NCBI GenBank assembly: GCA_002483605.1
Contig: DLIG01000011.1
Location: 43,911-104,297 of the forward strand
DNA: 60,387 bases
Origin: Sulfurovum sp. UBA7648
GTDB lineage: Bacteria > Campylobacterota > Campylobacteria > Campylobacterales > Sulfurovaceae
Reading direction: 5' to 3'
This document shows positions 1-7,763 of this stretch, piece by piece; position 1 is the first letter of the stretch, and each line of letters begins with the position of its first letter. The translations under genes were made by a program, and so were the position numbers. The notes under the pieces are model-generated. The model made no database searches. It was not told the origin of the DNA and saw only the letters and a list, made by a program, of their open reading frames with translations.

Positions 1-8
1 AAACGGCA

Positions 9-107
9 TTACTCATATTTCATCTCGTCTTTTGATAAATGATAATAGAATAATCCGCCGATCAATGAACAATAACTAAAAATAAGAATGCAAACAACAT
101 CTATCAT
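9..107 (-). CDS. Small single-pass membrane peptide, 32 aa, unknown function
   Basis: A 32-residue open frame starts at ATG 105-107 behind an excellent Shine-Dalgarno (AAAAGGAG, seven bases upstream) and stops at TAA. The translation begins MIDVVCILIF and is one hydrophobic segment (about residues 3-22) followed by a short charged tail ending KDEMKYE. This is the layout of small accessory subunits of membrane complexes such as CcoQ or KdpF, but it has no sequence signature of either. Its partner, if any, would lie to the left of the window. The strong ribosome-binding site is the main reason to believe it is a gene. Confidence 0.45.
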   Translation of the reverse strand: MIDVVCILIFSYCSLIGGLFYYHLSKDEMKYE

Positions 108-226
108 TATTCTCTCCTTTTGGAAATACGACAATGAAGATGCAAAAAGTGTTCCGCTAGTAAGTTGATTTGATAATTATAAACTTAGCACAACAATGAA
201 TTAGGCCAAGTTTTATGTCGGGGAGT

Positions 227-718
227 TTATTTCAATAGTTTCGGATACACAAATAAATCCATTTTTCCCTTTGATTTTTTGATATCTTTCCACTTTTTGA
301 TATCAAATTTTATAGCTACTATGCCGAGTGTGGGAATATTTTCTATTTTGTCATCCAGCAGCATGTTGGCCAGATCAGTAAGTGCGGGATTATGATTTAT
401 TAGAAAGATACATTTATTTTTATTTTTTTGATCTGATAAGATATCCAATATAGTTTTGGGATCTGGCATATAAAGCTCGTCTATATATTTTATATCTTTA
501 TCGTATTCTATTTTTTTAGATATTTTTTTTGCTGTCAATTTAGCACGCAGAGCAGGGCTTGAAAGTATCAGATCAGGTTTAATCTTTTTTTTCAAAAGAT
601 ATGAACCCATTGATTTTAAATCTTTAGATCCTCGTTTGCTCAGGCCCCGATCAAAATCCTTTTTATCTTCTTCGCTCCAGTCAGATTTTGCATGTCTGAT
701 AAGATATAGAGTTTTCAT
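227..718 (-). CDS. sixA: Phosphohistidine phosphatase SixA-like
   Basis: This is a histidine-phosphatase superfamily protein of 163 residues. The catalytic RHG-type motif appears as LIRHAKSDW with Arg8 and His9. The second catalytic histidine is in the LINHNP motif near residue 109, and a conserved SSPALRA segment lies at 53-59. SixA proteins remove phosphate from phosphohistidine, for example on HPt domains or the nitrogen phosphotransferase protein NPr. The length matches the short SixA family and not phosphoglycerate mutases. The gene follows the methyltransferase at 728 by nine bases on the same strand, so the two are probably co-transcribed. The true substrate here is not shown by the sequence. 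Confidence 0.85.
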   Translation of the reverse strand: MKTLYLIRHAKSDWSEEDKKDFDRGLSKRGSKDLKSMGSYLLKKKIKPDLILSSPALRAKLTAKKISKKIEYDKDIKYIDELYMPDPKTILDILSDQKNKNKCIFLINHNPALTDLANMLLDDKIENIPTLGIVAIKFDIKKWKDIKKSKGKMDLFVYPKLLK

Positions 719-727
719 AGCAGCTCC

Positions 728-1336
728 TTAATCTGTTTTTCTCAATAAGACCAATACGACTCCGCCATTGCCAAAATAATGTTTTTCAATTGTATCAAAT
801 TTTATATCTTTAAGCAACCCGTCAAGCCCGCCAAGATTTATATATGATTTGAAATTGCGATAATGTTCTTTGCCGGCGATCCGCTCTATAGAATATATAA
901 GCCATTTTGAGATACATGATGTTTTTTTGCCCAATTCATAATCAACAATAAGCAAGTCTTTACTGCTGACACGAACCATCTCTTTTAATATTTGTTTAGC
1001 TATTGCATGATCTTTTTCGTGCAATGCAAACGAGGTCATCACTAGATCAAAGTTATTATTGGCATAGCTGGTATGTGTTGCATTTTCAAAGCGGCATTTG
1101 GCTTTTATCTTGCCGGTTTTGGCAACTTGCAGCATATCTTTTGATATATCAATTCCCTCGCTGTCGATACCGTTGCGCTTGAGGAGTTTTATCTGATCGC
1201 CTGTACCGCAACAGACATCCAATATGAGGTTGTATTTGCGGCGCTTGATCACATCAACGATTTTGTTGCGAATAGTATGCACAAAAGGATAGAGGAGTAT
1301 GTCATAAACTTTTGATGTGTATTTATATTCTTCCAT
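728..1336 (-). CDS. Class I SAM-dependent methyltransferase
   Basis: This 202-residue protein has a canonical Rossmann SAM-binding motif I (LDVCCGTG, residues 39-46), an acidic residue at the end of strand 2 (GIDISKDML), and a motif IV-like segment (FDLVMTSFALHE). It belongs to the Methyltransf_11/25 group that includes UbiE-like enzymes, but nothing defines the substrate. It heads a likely two-gene transcript with sixA (gap nine bases). A clear start follows a weak purine-rich region. Confident on fold, not on role. Confidence 0.8.
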   Translation of the reverse strand: MEEYKYTSKVYDILLYPFVHTIRNKIVDVIKRRKYNLILDVCCGTGDQIKLLKRNGIDSEGIDISKDMLQVAKTGKIKAKCRFENATHTSYANNNFDLVMTSFALHEKDHAIAKQILKEMVRVSSKDLLIVDYELGKKTSCISKWLIYSIERIAGKEHYRNFKSYINLGGLDGLLKDIKFDTIEKHYFGNGGVVLVLLRKTD

Positions 1337-1379
1337 TACAGTATATTAGAACTTTTAATTTCAACCTTTGTGCACACTG

Positions 1380-3119
1380 TCATTTTTTTGGCTCTTGGTT
1401 TTTTGTGTTAATCAATTGTTTGAGTATATCAAGTTCGATATTTAAAGAATCGTCTTTTAGTGTCTTCATCTGGCCCTCGTAATGTTTTGCAAACACACTA
1501 AAAAGTTTTTTATATCCATCGGAAACCTTCAATGCACAAGAGCCTCTTTCCCATTCTGACATCATTAGATACATTTGATGCGTTGCAGGATATGACAATA
1601 CCCTTTTTTGCAATATAAGAGGCTTTTGATTGACCCATTTTGGCTGATCATGGCAATCCGCACGGCTATCGATGAGCCAATTCTTCATTAAATTGACGTA
1701 GTCACTCAAAAGTATCGCTTTGTGTATCCCGCTATTTTGACTATTTTCTATAATTACTTGCTGTTCATTGGAGCGTACAATGCCGTCTCGGTCTTTATAA
1801 GTTACTTTTAATGCTATATCGCCATTGGCAGCTTTTGTTTTTTTTAGTTTCAAAAGTACTATACCGCCTTTTGTGGTTTCTTCACTTTTTTTAGACGGAA
1901 ATAGAGTATTGATCTTCATAATTTCTCCGGTTGCTTTGCTGGCATCCGGTGAGCCGTATACAGCATCGATTGCATAAGCTTTGCTTTCCAATTTCAAGGA
2001 TAGATCATACACCAAAGGAGTCACCATATATTCAAACTCCTCATCAAGCACTTTTGCAAATCCTTCAGATGAATGGACACTATAATAATTCGCACCTTTT
2101 ATTTTGCTCACAAATTCCACTAGATCATTATTGAAATCTACTCCTATGCCTACAAATGTCGTATTTATACCTTGCTTGCTTGCATCTTCGGCCATTCCAA
2201 AAAGTCCTTTTTTATCAAGCTCTCCAAGGTTGGGCATTGCATCTGTGAGAAATATTATACGGTTTTCATATTCGCTGTTTTTTTCTATGCCATCAAAAAG
2301 CTCTACCCCGGCTTTGTAGCCTGTGCTCCAATTTGTGCCGCCTTTGTCTTGTATCTCTAATATATGTTTTTTGATCGCATCCATATCTCTAGCGGCTATA
2401 AAATTAAGCTTCATGGCTCTATATGCCCTATCATCAAATAGAACCATGCCGCATTTATCGTCGCCTTTTAAGTGAGAAAGCATAGCTACAATTGATTCGT
2501 CGGCAACTTTCATTTTACTTTTGCCGCTGTATGCTTGAACAACATCTTGTCTATTGCCAAATTTATCATAATAATATTGATCAAACGAGCTTCCCATTGA
2601 ACCAGAAATATCAAGTACGATCACAAGATTGAGCTTTTTACGTTTAAAGTCGCTAGCTTTAATGCCTGAATTGAGCCCGACGCTCAAAAAAACCTCTTCT
2701 TCTTTTGTGAAAGGATTTGATCTTTTAGCAGATACATAGCTAGGGCAAAAAAGATCTTTGCATTCTCCTTTTAGTGCAGTATCAAAAAAGTGTTGATAAA
2801 ATTGTCCTTCATATGTGATCGAATCGAGTTTTGGCAAAAAACCGCGATCTATATTTTCTTTGAAATTATTTGTATCTTTGGCTCCGCCTACAGCAAATCC
2901 AATGTTCCCGGCCGGCGCCATAGGGGACGACATAGGCATACTGCGCATCATCCCGCTTTTTTCTAAAAGTTTTTCTGCTTCTTGCGTAGCATTGTATTCC
3001 CAATCATCTAAAGGTTTTGATTCTAGTGTGTTGATCGGCTTTGTTGTGTTGCCTTCGATCGGTTTTGCTGCGAATATAACACTAATCGTTATGATAAACA
3101 GCAAAAAAACTTTTTTCAT
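1380..3119 (-). CDS. Secreted von Willebrand factor A domain protein
   Basis: This 579-residue protein has an N-terminal signal peptide (positive MKK, hydrophobic 4-17, probable cleavage after AA at 17-18). A Met/Pro-rich linker (about 56-70) precedes a VWA domain that starts near residue 165. The MIDAS metal site is intact (DISGS, Asp170-Ser174; later GGTNW and FLTDAMPN segments). The arrangement resembles the YfbK-like VWA proteins: a conserved N-terminal region, then VWA, then a beta-rich C-terminal domain. It probably acts in the periplasm or at the surface as a divalent-metal-dependent adhesion or scaffold protein. It is monocistronic and diverges from ribA. A TATAAT box on the minus strand at 3145-3150 and a good AAAGGAG site precede the start. 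Confidence 0.8.
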   Translation of the reverse strand: MKKVFLLFIITISVIFAAKPIEGNTTKPINTLESKPLDDWEYNATQEAEKLLEKSGMMRSMPMSSPMAPAGNIGFAVGGAKDTNNFKENIDRGFLPKLDSITYEGQFYQHFFDTALKGECKDLFCPSYVSAKRSNPFTKEEEVFLSVGLNSGIKASDFKRKKLNLVIVLDISGSMGSSFDQYYYDKFGNRQDVVQAYSGKSKMKVADESIVAMLSHLKGDDKCGMVLFDDRAYRAMKLNFIAARDMDAIKKHILEIQDKGGTNWSTGYKAGVELFDGIEKNSEYENRIIFLTDAMPNLGELDKKGLFGMAEDASKQGINTTFVGIGVDFNNDLVEFVSKIKGANYYSVHSSEGFAKVLDEEFEYMVTPLVYDLSLKLESKAYAIDAVYGSPDASKATGEIMKINTLFPSKKSEETTKGGIVLLKLKKTKAANGDIALKVTYKDRDGIVRSNEQQVIIENSQNSGIHKAILLSDYVNLMKNWLIDSRADCHDQPKWVNQKPLILQKRVLSYPATHQMYLMMSEWERGSCALKVSDGYKKLFSVFAKHYEGQMKTLKDDSLNIELDILKQLINTKNQEPKK

Positions 3120-3144
3120 ATTATTCTCCTTTGGTATTTGTATT

Positions 3145-3150
3145 ATTATA
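3145..3150 (-). promoter_or_regulatory. Predicted -10 box for the VWA gene
   Basis: A perfect TATAAT reads on the minus strand, about 26 bases before the ATG of the VWA protein gene. No convincing -35 box is visible, as usual for sigma-70 promoters of Campylobacterota. Confidence 0.5.
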
Positions 3151-3190
3151 GCAAAAAATAATTAGCCGCACAGTTGAAAATATTATCTAC

Positions 3191-3207
3191 ATGCGACTAA
3201 GTCGCAT
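3191..3207. promoter_or_regulatory. Short perfect inverted repeat upstream of ribA
   Basis: ATGCGAC and GTCGCAT are separated by three bases, a perfect 7-bp dyad. It sits between the divergent promoters of the VWA gene and ribA, about 20 bases before the ribA -10 box. It could be an operator for either gene or a small bidirectional hairpin. There is no T-run, so a terminator is unlikely. Confidence 0.4.
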
Positions 3208-3228
3208 CAGTTTTTAGAAATAATCTGA

Positions 3229-3234
3229 TATAAT
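3229..3234 (+). promoter_or_regulatory. Predicted -10 box of ribA, implying a leaderless mRNA
   Basis: A perfect TATAAT ends seven bases before the ribA ATG at 3242. Normal spacing would put the transcription start on or next to the A of the start codon, so the message would have no room for a Shine-Dalgarno sequence, and none is seen. Confidence 0.55.
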
Positions 3235-3241
3235 CACTCTC

Positions 3242-3811
3242 ATGAAACAAGATATACAAATTTCAAATATAGCGTCATTGCCGACGCGTCACGGTGATTT
3301 TCGCATCCAAGCCTTCAAGGACGGATGCCAAGAACATTTAGCGGTTTTTACGGATCCATTGCCTGATATTCCGATGGTCAGGGTGCATTCTGAATGTGTA
3401 ACAGGTGATGTTTTCGGTTCACAAAAATGCGATTGCGGTTCACAGTTGGATGCAACATTAAAAATGATTGCCGAGCATGGAGGCATGGTCATATACCATC
3501 GCCAAGAGGGAAGAAATATAGGGTTGCTCAATAAAGTCAATGCATATGCCCTTCAAGATCAAGGATTTGATACCGTAGAAGCCAACCACCAATTGGGTTT
3601 TCAAGCTGACGAGAGAACTTATCATGCTATAGAATTTATTCTCAAGCATTTTGGACTAACAAAGATAAAGCTTATTACAAATAATCCAAAAAAAATAGAA
3701 AGCATAAAAGGCGTAGAGATAGTGCAGAGGGTTCCTATGATCACACCTCCTACAAAGTGCAATATAGATTATCTTAAGGTAAAAAAAGAGCAAATGGGGC
3801 ATATGCTCTAA
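3242..3811 (+). CDS. ribA: GTP cyclohydrolase II
   Basis: RibA opens the imidazole ring of GTP and releases formate and pyrophosphate, the first step of riboflavin synthesis, in the cytoplasm. All hallmarks are present: the zinc cysteines Cys52, Cys63 and Cys65 in the ECVTGD...QKCDCG segment, the HRQEGR motif (86-91) that carries the catalytic residues, and a C-terminal ITNNPKK signature. At 189 residues it is the stand-alone form without the RibB domain. The start agrees with the family N-terminus (residues 13-20 LPTRHGDF), so a later start is unlikely although the message appears leaderless. rsmG follows 14 bases downstream. Confidence 0.95.
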   Translation: MKQDIQISNIASLPTRHGDFRIQAFKDGCQEHLAVFTDPLPDIPMVRVHSECVTGDVFGSQKCDCGSQLDATLKMIAEHGGMVIYHRQEGRNIGLLNKVNAYALQDQGFDTVEANHQLGFQADERTYHAIEFILKHFGLTKIKLITNNPKKIESIKGVEIVQRVPMITPPTKCNIDYLKVKKEQMGHML

Positions 3812-3825
3812 TTAAAAGGGTATTT

Positions 3826-4425
3826 TTGAGCATAATTAACAGTCTAAAGGCAGAATCTATCGAATTGGATAACAAAATAATATCCAAGCTGGATACATTT
3901 GCTGCTTTATTATATGAATGGAATAAAATTCATAATCTTACCGGAGCGAAAAATATAAAAGCTATCCATGACAATATCATAGATGCTCTTTATCCGATTG
4001 ATTTTATATCTTTTCCGAAAAATATTTTAGATGTAGGCACGGGAGCAGGCTTTCCGGGACTTGTGCTGGCTATTGCGTTGCCTAACTCTACTTTTGTACT
4101 TAGTGAACCACTTAAAAAAAGAGCTTCATTTTTGCGTTTTGTTATAATGGAATTGGGGCTTGAAAATGTAAAAGTTGAAGCTGTAAGGGTTGAAGAATTG
4201 AATGTCAAACCTTTTGATATGATAACTTCTAGAGCAGTTACAAATACAAATTTTTTACTGGAGCTTACAAACAAAGTTAGAGACAGCCATACTCAATACC
4301 TGCTATACAAAGGCAGTAAAGTTTTTGATGAGATCAATGAAGCATCGACTTATCAGCTGTGTTATGATATATTACAAAAAAACAGAAGAAATTATCTATA
4401 TATAAAGAGTGTCGATGTGGCTTAA
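3826..4425 (+). CDS. rsmG: 16S rRNA (guanine-527-N7)-methyltransferase
   Basis: RsmG (GidB) methylates N7 of G527 in 16S rRNA, using SAM. The SAM motif LDVGTGAGFPG spans about residues 68-78, followed by SEPLKKRASFL, the typical GidB signature, and by a TSRAV segment near the active site. The length (199) is normal. The start is TTG at 3826 with AAAAGGG just upstream; no ATG alternative preserves the N-terminal helices. The gene is transcribed with ribA and overlaps the next small gene by 17 bases, which suggests translational coupling. Confidence 0.93.
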   Translation: MSIINSLKAESIELDNKIISKLDTFAALLYEWNKIHNLTGAKNIKAIHDNIIDALYPIDFISFPKNILDVGTGAGFPGLVLAIALPNSTFVLSEPLKKRASFLRFVIMELGLENVKVEAVRVEELNVKPFDMITSRAVTNTNFLLELTNKVRDSHTQYLLYKGSKVFDEINEASTYQLCYDILQKNRRNYLYIKSVDVA

Positions 4426-4627
4426 GGTTATCGTTTTTGGTTTAATACTGTTTGGAATATACAAGCTTTTCGGAGGCAAGTTGTTGTCTTCAAAAACATC
4501 ACAAAAGGATGTGCAAAATATGATCGAGTGTGATACATGCGGTGCCTTTGTGTCAGAAAATGATCTCATAAGATTTAACAGTAAGCATTATTGCTCAAAA
4601 GAATGCAAAAATAATTCCAAGGCTTAA
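4409..4627 (+). CDS. Small PP0621-type membrane-anchored zinc-binding protein
   Basis: This 72-residue protein has an N-terminal transmembrane helix (about 4-21) and a C-terminal treble-clef-like metal site with Cys41-x2-Cys44 and Cys62-x3-Cys66. That pattern, with YCSKEC, matches the PP0621 family of uncharacterised proteins. The gene starts with GTG at 4409 (or ATG at 4415) inside the end of rsmG and stops two bases before the next gene, so it belongs to the ribA-rsmG operon. Function is unknown; the cysteine set suggests a structural zinc. Confidence 0.7.
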   Translation: MSMWLKVIVFGLILFGIYKLFGGKLLSSKTSQKDVQNMIECDTCGAFVSENDLIRFNSKHYCSKECKNNSKA

Positions 4628-4629
4628 TC

Positions 4630-5010
4630 ATGCTAGTTTTTGGACACAGCCTCATCCCTTATAAAACTTGGTATAAAGTTAATTCTATCGATGATATATT
4701 AAATACTCCTGCAGGAAGTATTGTTTTATTGTCCGATTTGCAATACTCCAGTGTGATAGCATTGCATTGTATGAAAAACGATATACCTTATGCAGTAAAA
4801 ACAATATCAATAAAAGATGCAGTAATCGCAGCGAATTTAGGTGCTTCTTATGCATTATGCAATATTGAAAATGTACAAGAGATACAAAAAACAGCCAATG
4901 AATATCTATGGAGTATGAAAATAATCACACTTATTGATGATGAAAACGAGATCCAATCCATTGCCATAATGGGAATAGATGGAGTGATTTTCAAAAATAG
5001 CATTTGTTAA
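4630..5010 (+). CDS. Conserved hypothetical protein, 126 aa
   Basis: This is the fourth gene of the ribA-rsmG transcript, starting two bases after its neighbour. I recognise no catalytic motif. The pattern of alternating beta strands and helices (SIVLLSD, DIPYAVKTISIKDAVIAANLGASYALCN, then IITLID and MGIDGVIF) suggests a small alpha/beta, possibly half-barrel, fold. The repeated phrase style of predicting a strand, then an address (GASYALC, GIDGVIF) resembles phosphate-binding barrels but is too weak to assign. Base composition is like the neighbours. Confidence 0.6.
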   Translation: MLVFGHSLIPYKTWYKVNSIDDILNTPAGSIVLLSDLQYSSVIALHCMKNDIPYAVKTISIKDAVIAANLGASYALCNIENVQEIQKTANEYLWSMKIITLIDDENEIQSIAIMGIDGVIFKNSIC

Positions 5011-5080
5011 TGACAGCCAACTTGATCCAAATTTTTCTCCATTAAAATAATTAAAAACAATCAAGCATATATCTTTATAC

Positions 5081-5086
5081 TATAAT
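5081..5086 (+). promoter_or_regulatory. Predicted -10 box for the host-attachment-like gene
   Basis: TATAAT lies in a very AT-rich stretch (5040-5110) some 125 bases before the ATG at 5212. This leaves a leader of about 120 bases. AT richness makes a chance match possible. Confidence 0.35.
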
Positions 5087-5211
5087 TAATTAATATATAT
5101 AGTTTTTTTGTTATTTTTATTGACAAAACATAATAATTGATTTATCATATGAACAGGATTTAGATCCAAAATTTTAAAGAATATCTATCTAGATATTTTA
5201 AAGGACAAGAG

Positions 5212-5658
5212 ATGAAATTAGAAAATACTATTGTTATTGTTGCAGATCTTGGAGAGTTAAAAGCTTATAAAATTCATGGAAATGACGGCGCTTTGAGCGG
5301 TGAATTTCCCAATTCGTACAGGCTCGAAATGATTAGAGATGAGAATTTTATAGAGGGCAGAAAAAAAATGGGAGAAACATTAAGTGATAGTACCGGTAGA
5401 ATGATCAACGATACACTTGATGAACACGATGCAATACTTGAAAAAGATAATAGGGTTTTAAAAGATCTTGCCCAAACTATAGATAATATAGTAAAAGACG
5501 AAGAACCAAATCATATATTTTTGGCATTTCCAAAAGAACACAACAATCAATTGGTTGCGAAGCTCAGACATGACGTAAAAGAGCTCATAGAAAAAAATAT
5601 ACCTTCTGATCTAGTAAAAACAGACAAGAATAAACTTTTATCTCATTTTATAGGTTAA
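5212..5658 (+). CDS. Host-attachment protein family (BaeRF-like)
   Basis: This 148-residue cytoplasmic protein matches the outline of the Host_attach family (Pfam PF10116, BaeRF superfamily). It has an N-terminal strand that reads as a nucleotide-like VVADLGELKAY, a central helix with charged residues, FLAFPKEHNNQL, and a C-terminal tail IPSDLVKTDKNKLLSHF. That tail resembles the family's common ending of the type KDLTK-P-HEI. The founding family name comes from Agrobacterium; the actual role is believed to relate to ribosome or RNA release factors and is unproven here. magIII follows nine bases downstream, so the two probably share a transcript. Confidence 0.6.
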   Translation: MKLENTIVIVADLGELKAYKIHGNDGALSGEFPNSYRLEMIRDENFIEGRKKMGETLSDSTGRMINDTLDEHDAILEKDNRVLKDLAQTIDNIVKDEEPNHIFLAFPKEHNNQLVAKLRHDVKELIEKNIPSDLVKTDKNKLLSHFIG

Positions 5659-5667
5659 AAATCAAAA

Positions 5668-6345
5668 GTGCATATTCAAAGTAGTTACGATTTGCTTTAT
5701 GCACTAAAAAAGCTAAATTATTTAGAAACTACTAGAGATTTTCTATGGTGGCCAAACAGCGGAACTTTTGAAGTAATTGTTGACGCTATTTTGACACAAC
5801 AAACCAAATGGGAGAAGGTGGAGGAGTCTTTATATAATCTGGAGAGATCAAACCTTCTTTCACTTGAATCATTAAGAAGCGGTGATTTGGAGCAAATAGC
5901 TGCTTGTATAAAACCCAGCGGATTTTATAATACAAAAGCCTATAGACTCAAAACTCTTAGCTGTAATATCCTCAAAGATTTCGGTTCTTTTAATGATTTT
6001 CAAAAAAATGTCACTAGGGAGTGGCTGCTGAAACAAAAAGGGATCGGCATGGAGAGTGCGGATTCTATACTTTGCTATGGCTGCAAAAGAGATATTTTGG
6101 TAATTGACAGCTACACAGCAAGGCTTATTGAAGCTTTGGGATATAAATTTGATAACTATACACAACTGCAAAAATGGATGCAAGACGGCATAGAAAAGAA
6201 TCTCCAAAAAGCAAAAGAACTTTATCGGCATAATTTCGAGTTATCCGTTATATATAGCAGATTTCACGGTAAAATAGTAGAATATGCAAAAAAATATATC
6301 CGCGGCAAAAATGTAGATATCAAGCCGCTTCAAAATTTGATATAG
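5668..6345 (+). CDS. magIII: 3-methyladenine DNA glycosylase MagIII-type (HhH-GPD)
   Basis: This is a base-excision repair glycosylase of the endonuclease III superfamily. A helix-hairpin-helix lies near 121-137 (KQKGIGMESAD) and the catalytic Asp at about 147 in ILVIDSYT. The early WWPN and ILTQQT motifs and the KGIG-ESADSILCY segment match Helicobacter pylori MagIII, which excises 3-methyladenine. The C-terminus lacks the four-cysteine iron-sulfur cluster of Nth, which is another MagIII trait. The start is GTG at 5668. The 225-residue length is normal. I rate the MagIII assignment as likely and the superfamily as certain. Confidence 0.85.
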   Translation: MHIQSSYDLLYALKKLNYLETTRDFLWWPNSGTFEVIVDAILTQQTKWEKVEESLYNLERSNLLSLESLRSGDLEQIAACIKPSGFYNTKAYRLKTLSCNILKDFGSFNDFQKNVTREWLLKQKGIGMESADSILCYGCKRDILVIDSYTARLIEALGYKFDNYTQLQKWMQDGIEKNLQKAKELYRHNFELSVIYSRFHGKIVEYAKKYIRGKNVDIKPLQNLI

Positions 6346-6384
6346 TTTATTATCGGCTACAAGCTTTTCATTTGAGGCTTAAAT

Positions 6385-7068
6385 TTATGTACTTGTAGTG
6401 CCTTGACGTGACATATCATCAAGATATTCACATATAGGATTATCAGGATCATTGCAAAAAGGAACTGTTGTAGATAATTTCAGATACTCTTTGTTCTCAA
6501 AAATTTTAGAGACATGCTCCCAATTTACCAATGGCCAAAAATTATCTAGATATTTTGCGCGTTCATTTCTGTAGTCGATATAATAAGCATGTTCCCATAC
6601 ATCACAGACAAGTAAAGGTGTTAAATGATGTTCTATCGGTGTATTTGCATTTGATGTTGCTTGGATAAATAGTTTTTCATGTTCGTCGATAACAAGCCAA
6701 GCCCAACCTGAACCAAATTGTCCTATAGCGGCTTTGGTAAATGCTTCTTGAAAAGTTTTTAGTGAACCAAAAGCTTCTTTCAAGGCTTTAAGAAAAAGTT
6801 CCGATGGTTCCGTTTTTGTCGGACTGAGACATTTCCAATAAAAGTCATGATTAAATGTTTGTGCTGCATTATTGAATATCGCACCATCTGATTGATGTAT
6901 GATCTGCTCTAGCGACATCTCTTCGTATTCTGTATCCTTGATTAGTTCATTTAATTTATTCACATAGCCGGCATGATGTTTTCCGTGGTGATATCTTAGT
7001 GTCTCTTCAGAAATATGTGGTGCCAAAGCATCCATAGCATAAGGTAATTCCATTAACGTATGTTTCAT
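6385..7068 (-). CDS. sodB: Iron superoxide dismutase
   Basis: SodB converts superoxide to oxygen and hydrogen peroxide in the cytoplasm. The metal ligands are all present: His27 (YHHGKHH), His74 (NHDFYW), Asp156 and His160 (DVWEHAYYIDY). The AQTFNHDFYW and FGSGWAWL segments are the iron-type signature. At 227 residues it is longer than the usual 193-200, with about 25 extra C-terminal residues that include two cysteines (CNDPDNPIC). The start follows a near-perfect AGGAGG site. A TATAAT on the minus strand at 7156-7161 gives a leader of about 80 bases with a small hairpin. Confidence 0.95.
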   Translation of the reverse strand: MKHTLMELPYAMDALAPHISEETLRYHHGKHHAGYVNKLNELIKDTEYEEMSLEQIIHQSDGAIFNNAAQTFNHDFYWKCLSPTKTEPSELFLKALKEAFGSLKTFQEAFTKAAIGQFGSGWAWLVIDEHEKLFIQATSNANTPIEHHLTPLLVCDVWEHAYYIDYRNERAKYLDNFWPLVNWEHVSKIFENKEYLKLSTTVPFCNDPDNPICEYLDDMSRQGTTST

Positions 7069-7121
7069 TTTTTCCTCCTAGATTATTAATTATGGGCTTG
7101 TAAACCTTGCCATATTTATTA

Positions 7122-7137
7122 AATCTCACAAGAGATT
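7122..7137 (-). promoter_or_regulatory. Small hairpin in the sodB leader
   Basis: AATCTC and GAGATT form a six-pair stem around a four-base loop, located between the predicted sodB -10 (7156-7161) and the start codon. It may stabilise the message or be a site for post-transcriptional control; no known riboswitch pattern is visible. Confidence 0.3.
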
Positions 7138-7155
7138 ACCTCCAACTCTTCAAAT

Positions 7156-7161
7156 ATTATA
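7156..7161 (-). promoter_or_regulatory. Predicted -10 box of sodB
   Basis: A perfect TATAAT on the minus strand lies about 88 bases before the sodB ATG. No Fur box could be defined with confidence. Confidence 0.45.
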
Positions 7162-7290
7162 CCATACAAGTTTGTCGTTTTTAAATTTAATTTATTTTTT
7201 TGGATAAGATAAACAAAAGCAAGAATGGCTTATGCACAATAGAGCAGATAAAATGGTTATTAGAGGTAAAAAGAAGAATAATTAATAAAA

Positions 7291-7316
7291 TTAGCCTTCA
7301 CGAGCGTAAAGGCTAA
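7291..7316 (-). terminator. Terminator after the cytochrome c gene
   Basis: TTAGCCTT and AAGGCTAA form a perfect 8-bp stem with a ten-base loop, seven bases after the cytochrome c stop codon. On the minus strand the stem is followed by TTTTATT. This is a good rho-independent terminator. Confidence 0.7.
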
Positions 7317-7322
7317 AAAAGA

Positions 7323-7625
7323 TTATTTTAATTTTGAAACATAAGCAGCTACGTCAGAAAGTGCTTTATCATCCAAAGTTGCAACATTGCCTTTCATAAC
7401 TGCACCCATACCGTTAGTATTTAGTGTGCCTGCTTTATAGCCTTGAAGTTTTTTCAACAATGCTGCTGAACTTTGTCCTGCGATAACCGGTGATTTGCCA
7501 AGAGCTACAGTTTTGCCGTTTGCACCGTGACAGCTTGCGCATTTGCTATTATATGTTGCTGCGCCGTCAGCCATTAATATTGATGATGTTGCCAAAATAA
7601 GAGCAGAGATTGCTAATTTTTTCAT
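7323..7625 (-). CDS. Periplasmic monohaem cytochrome c (c553 type)
   Basis: This 100-residue class I cytochrome c carries an N-terminal signal peptide cleaved near residue 19 (LMA-DG), so it acts in the periplasm. The haem is bound at CASCH (Cys29, Cys32, His33), and the axial methionine is Met73 or Met77 in the NGMGAVMKG loop. The family shuttles electrons, for example from the bc1 complex or sulfur oxidation enzymes to cbb3 oxidase in Campylobacterota. It is monocistronic, with a minus-strand TATAAT at 7694-7699 and a terminator just downstream. Confidence 0.9.
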   Translation of the reverse strand: MKKLAISALILATSSILMADGAATYNSKCASCHGANGKTVALGKSPVIAGQSSAALLKKLQGYKAGTLNTNGMGAVMKGNVATLDDKALSDVAAYVSKLK

Positions 7626-7693
7626 AATTATCCTTTGAAAATATATTTAGTGATTTTTATTAATCAAATATATTTTATATCATCTAAGCTAAT

Positions 7694-7699
7694 ATTATA
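7694..7699 (-). promoter_or_regulatory. Predicted -10 box for the cytochrome c gene
   Basis: A TATAAT on the minus strand lies about 70 bases before the start codon in a strongly AT-rich region, so confidence is modest. Confidence 0.35.
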
Positions 7700-7763
7700 T
7701 TTAATATTCAATTTTTTAAAAAAATATTAGATATATACGTGTAATATCGTATCTCATGAATCA

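Noticed and set aside
1931..3165. Several plus-strand open frames opposite the VWA gene
   Set aside because: They lie antisense to a well-supported gene with clear MIDAS motifs and have no family features; they are shadows.
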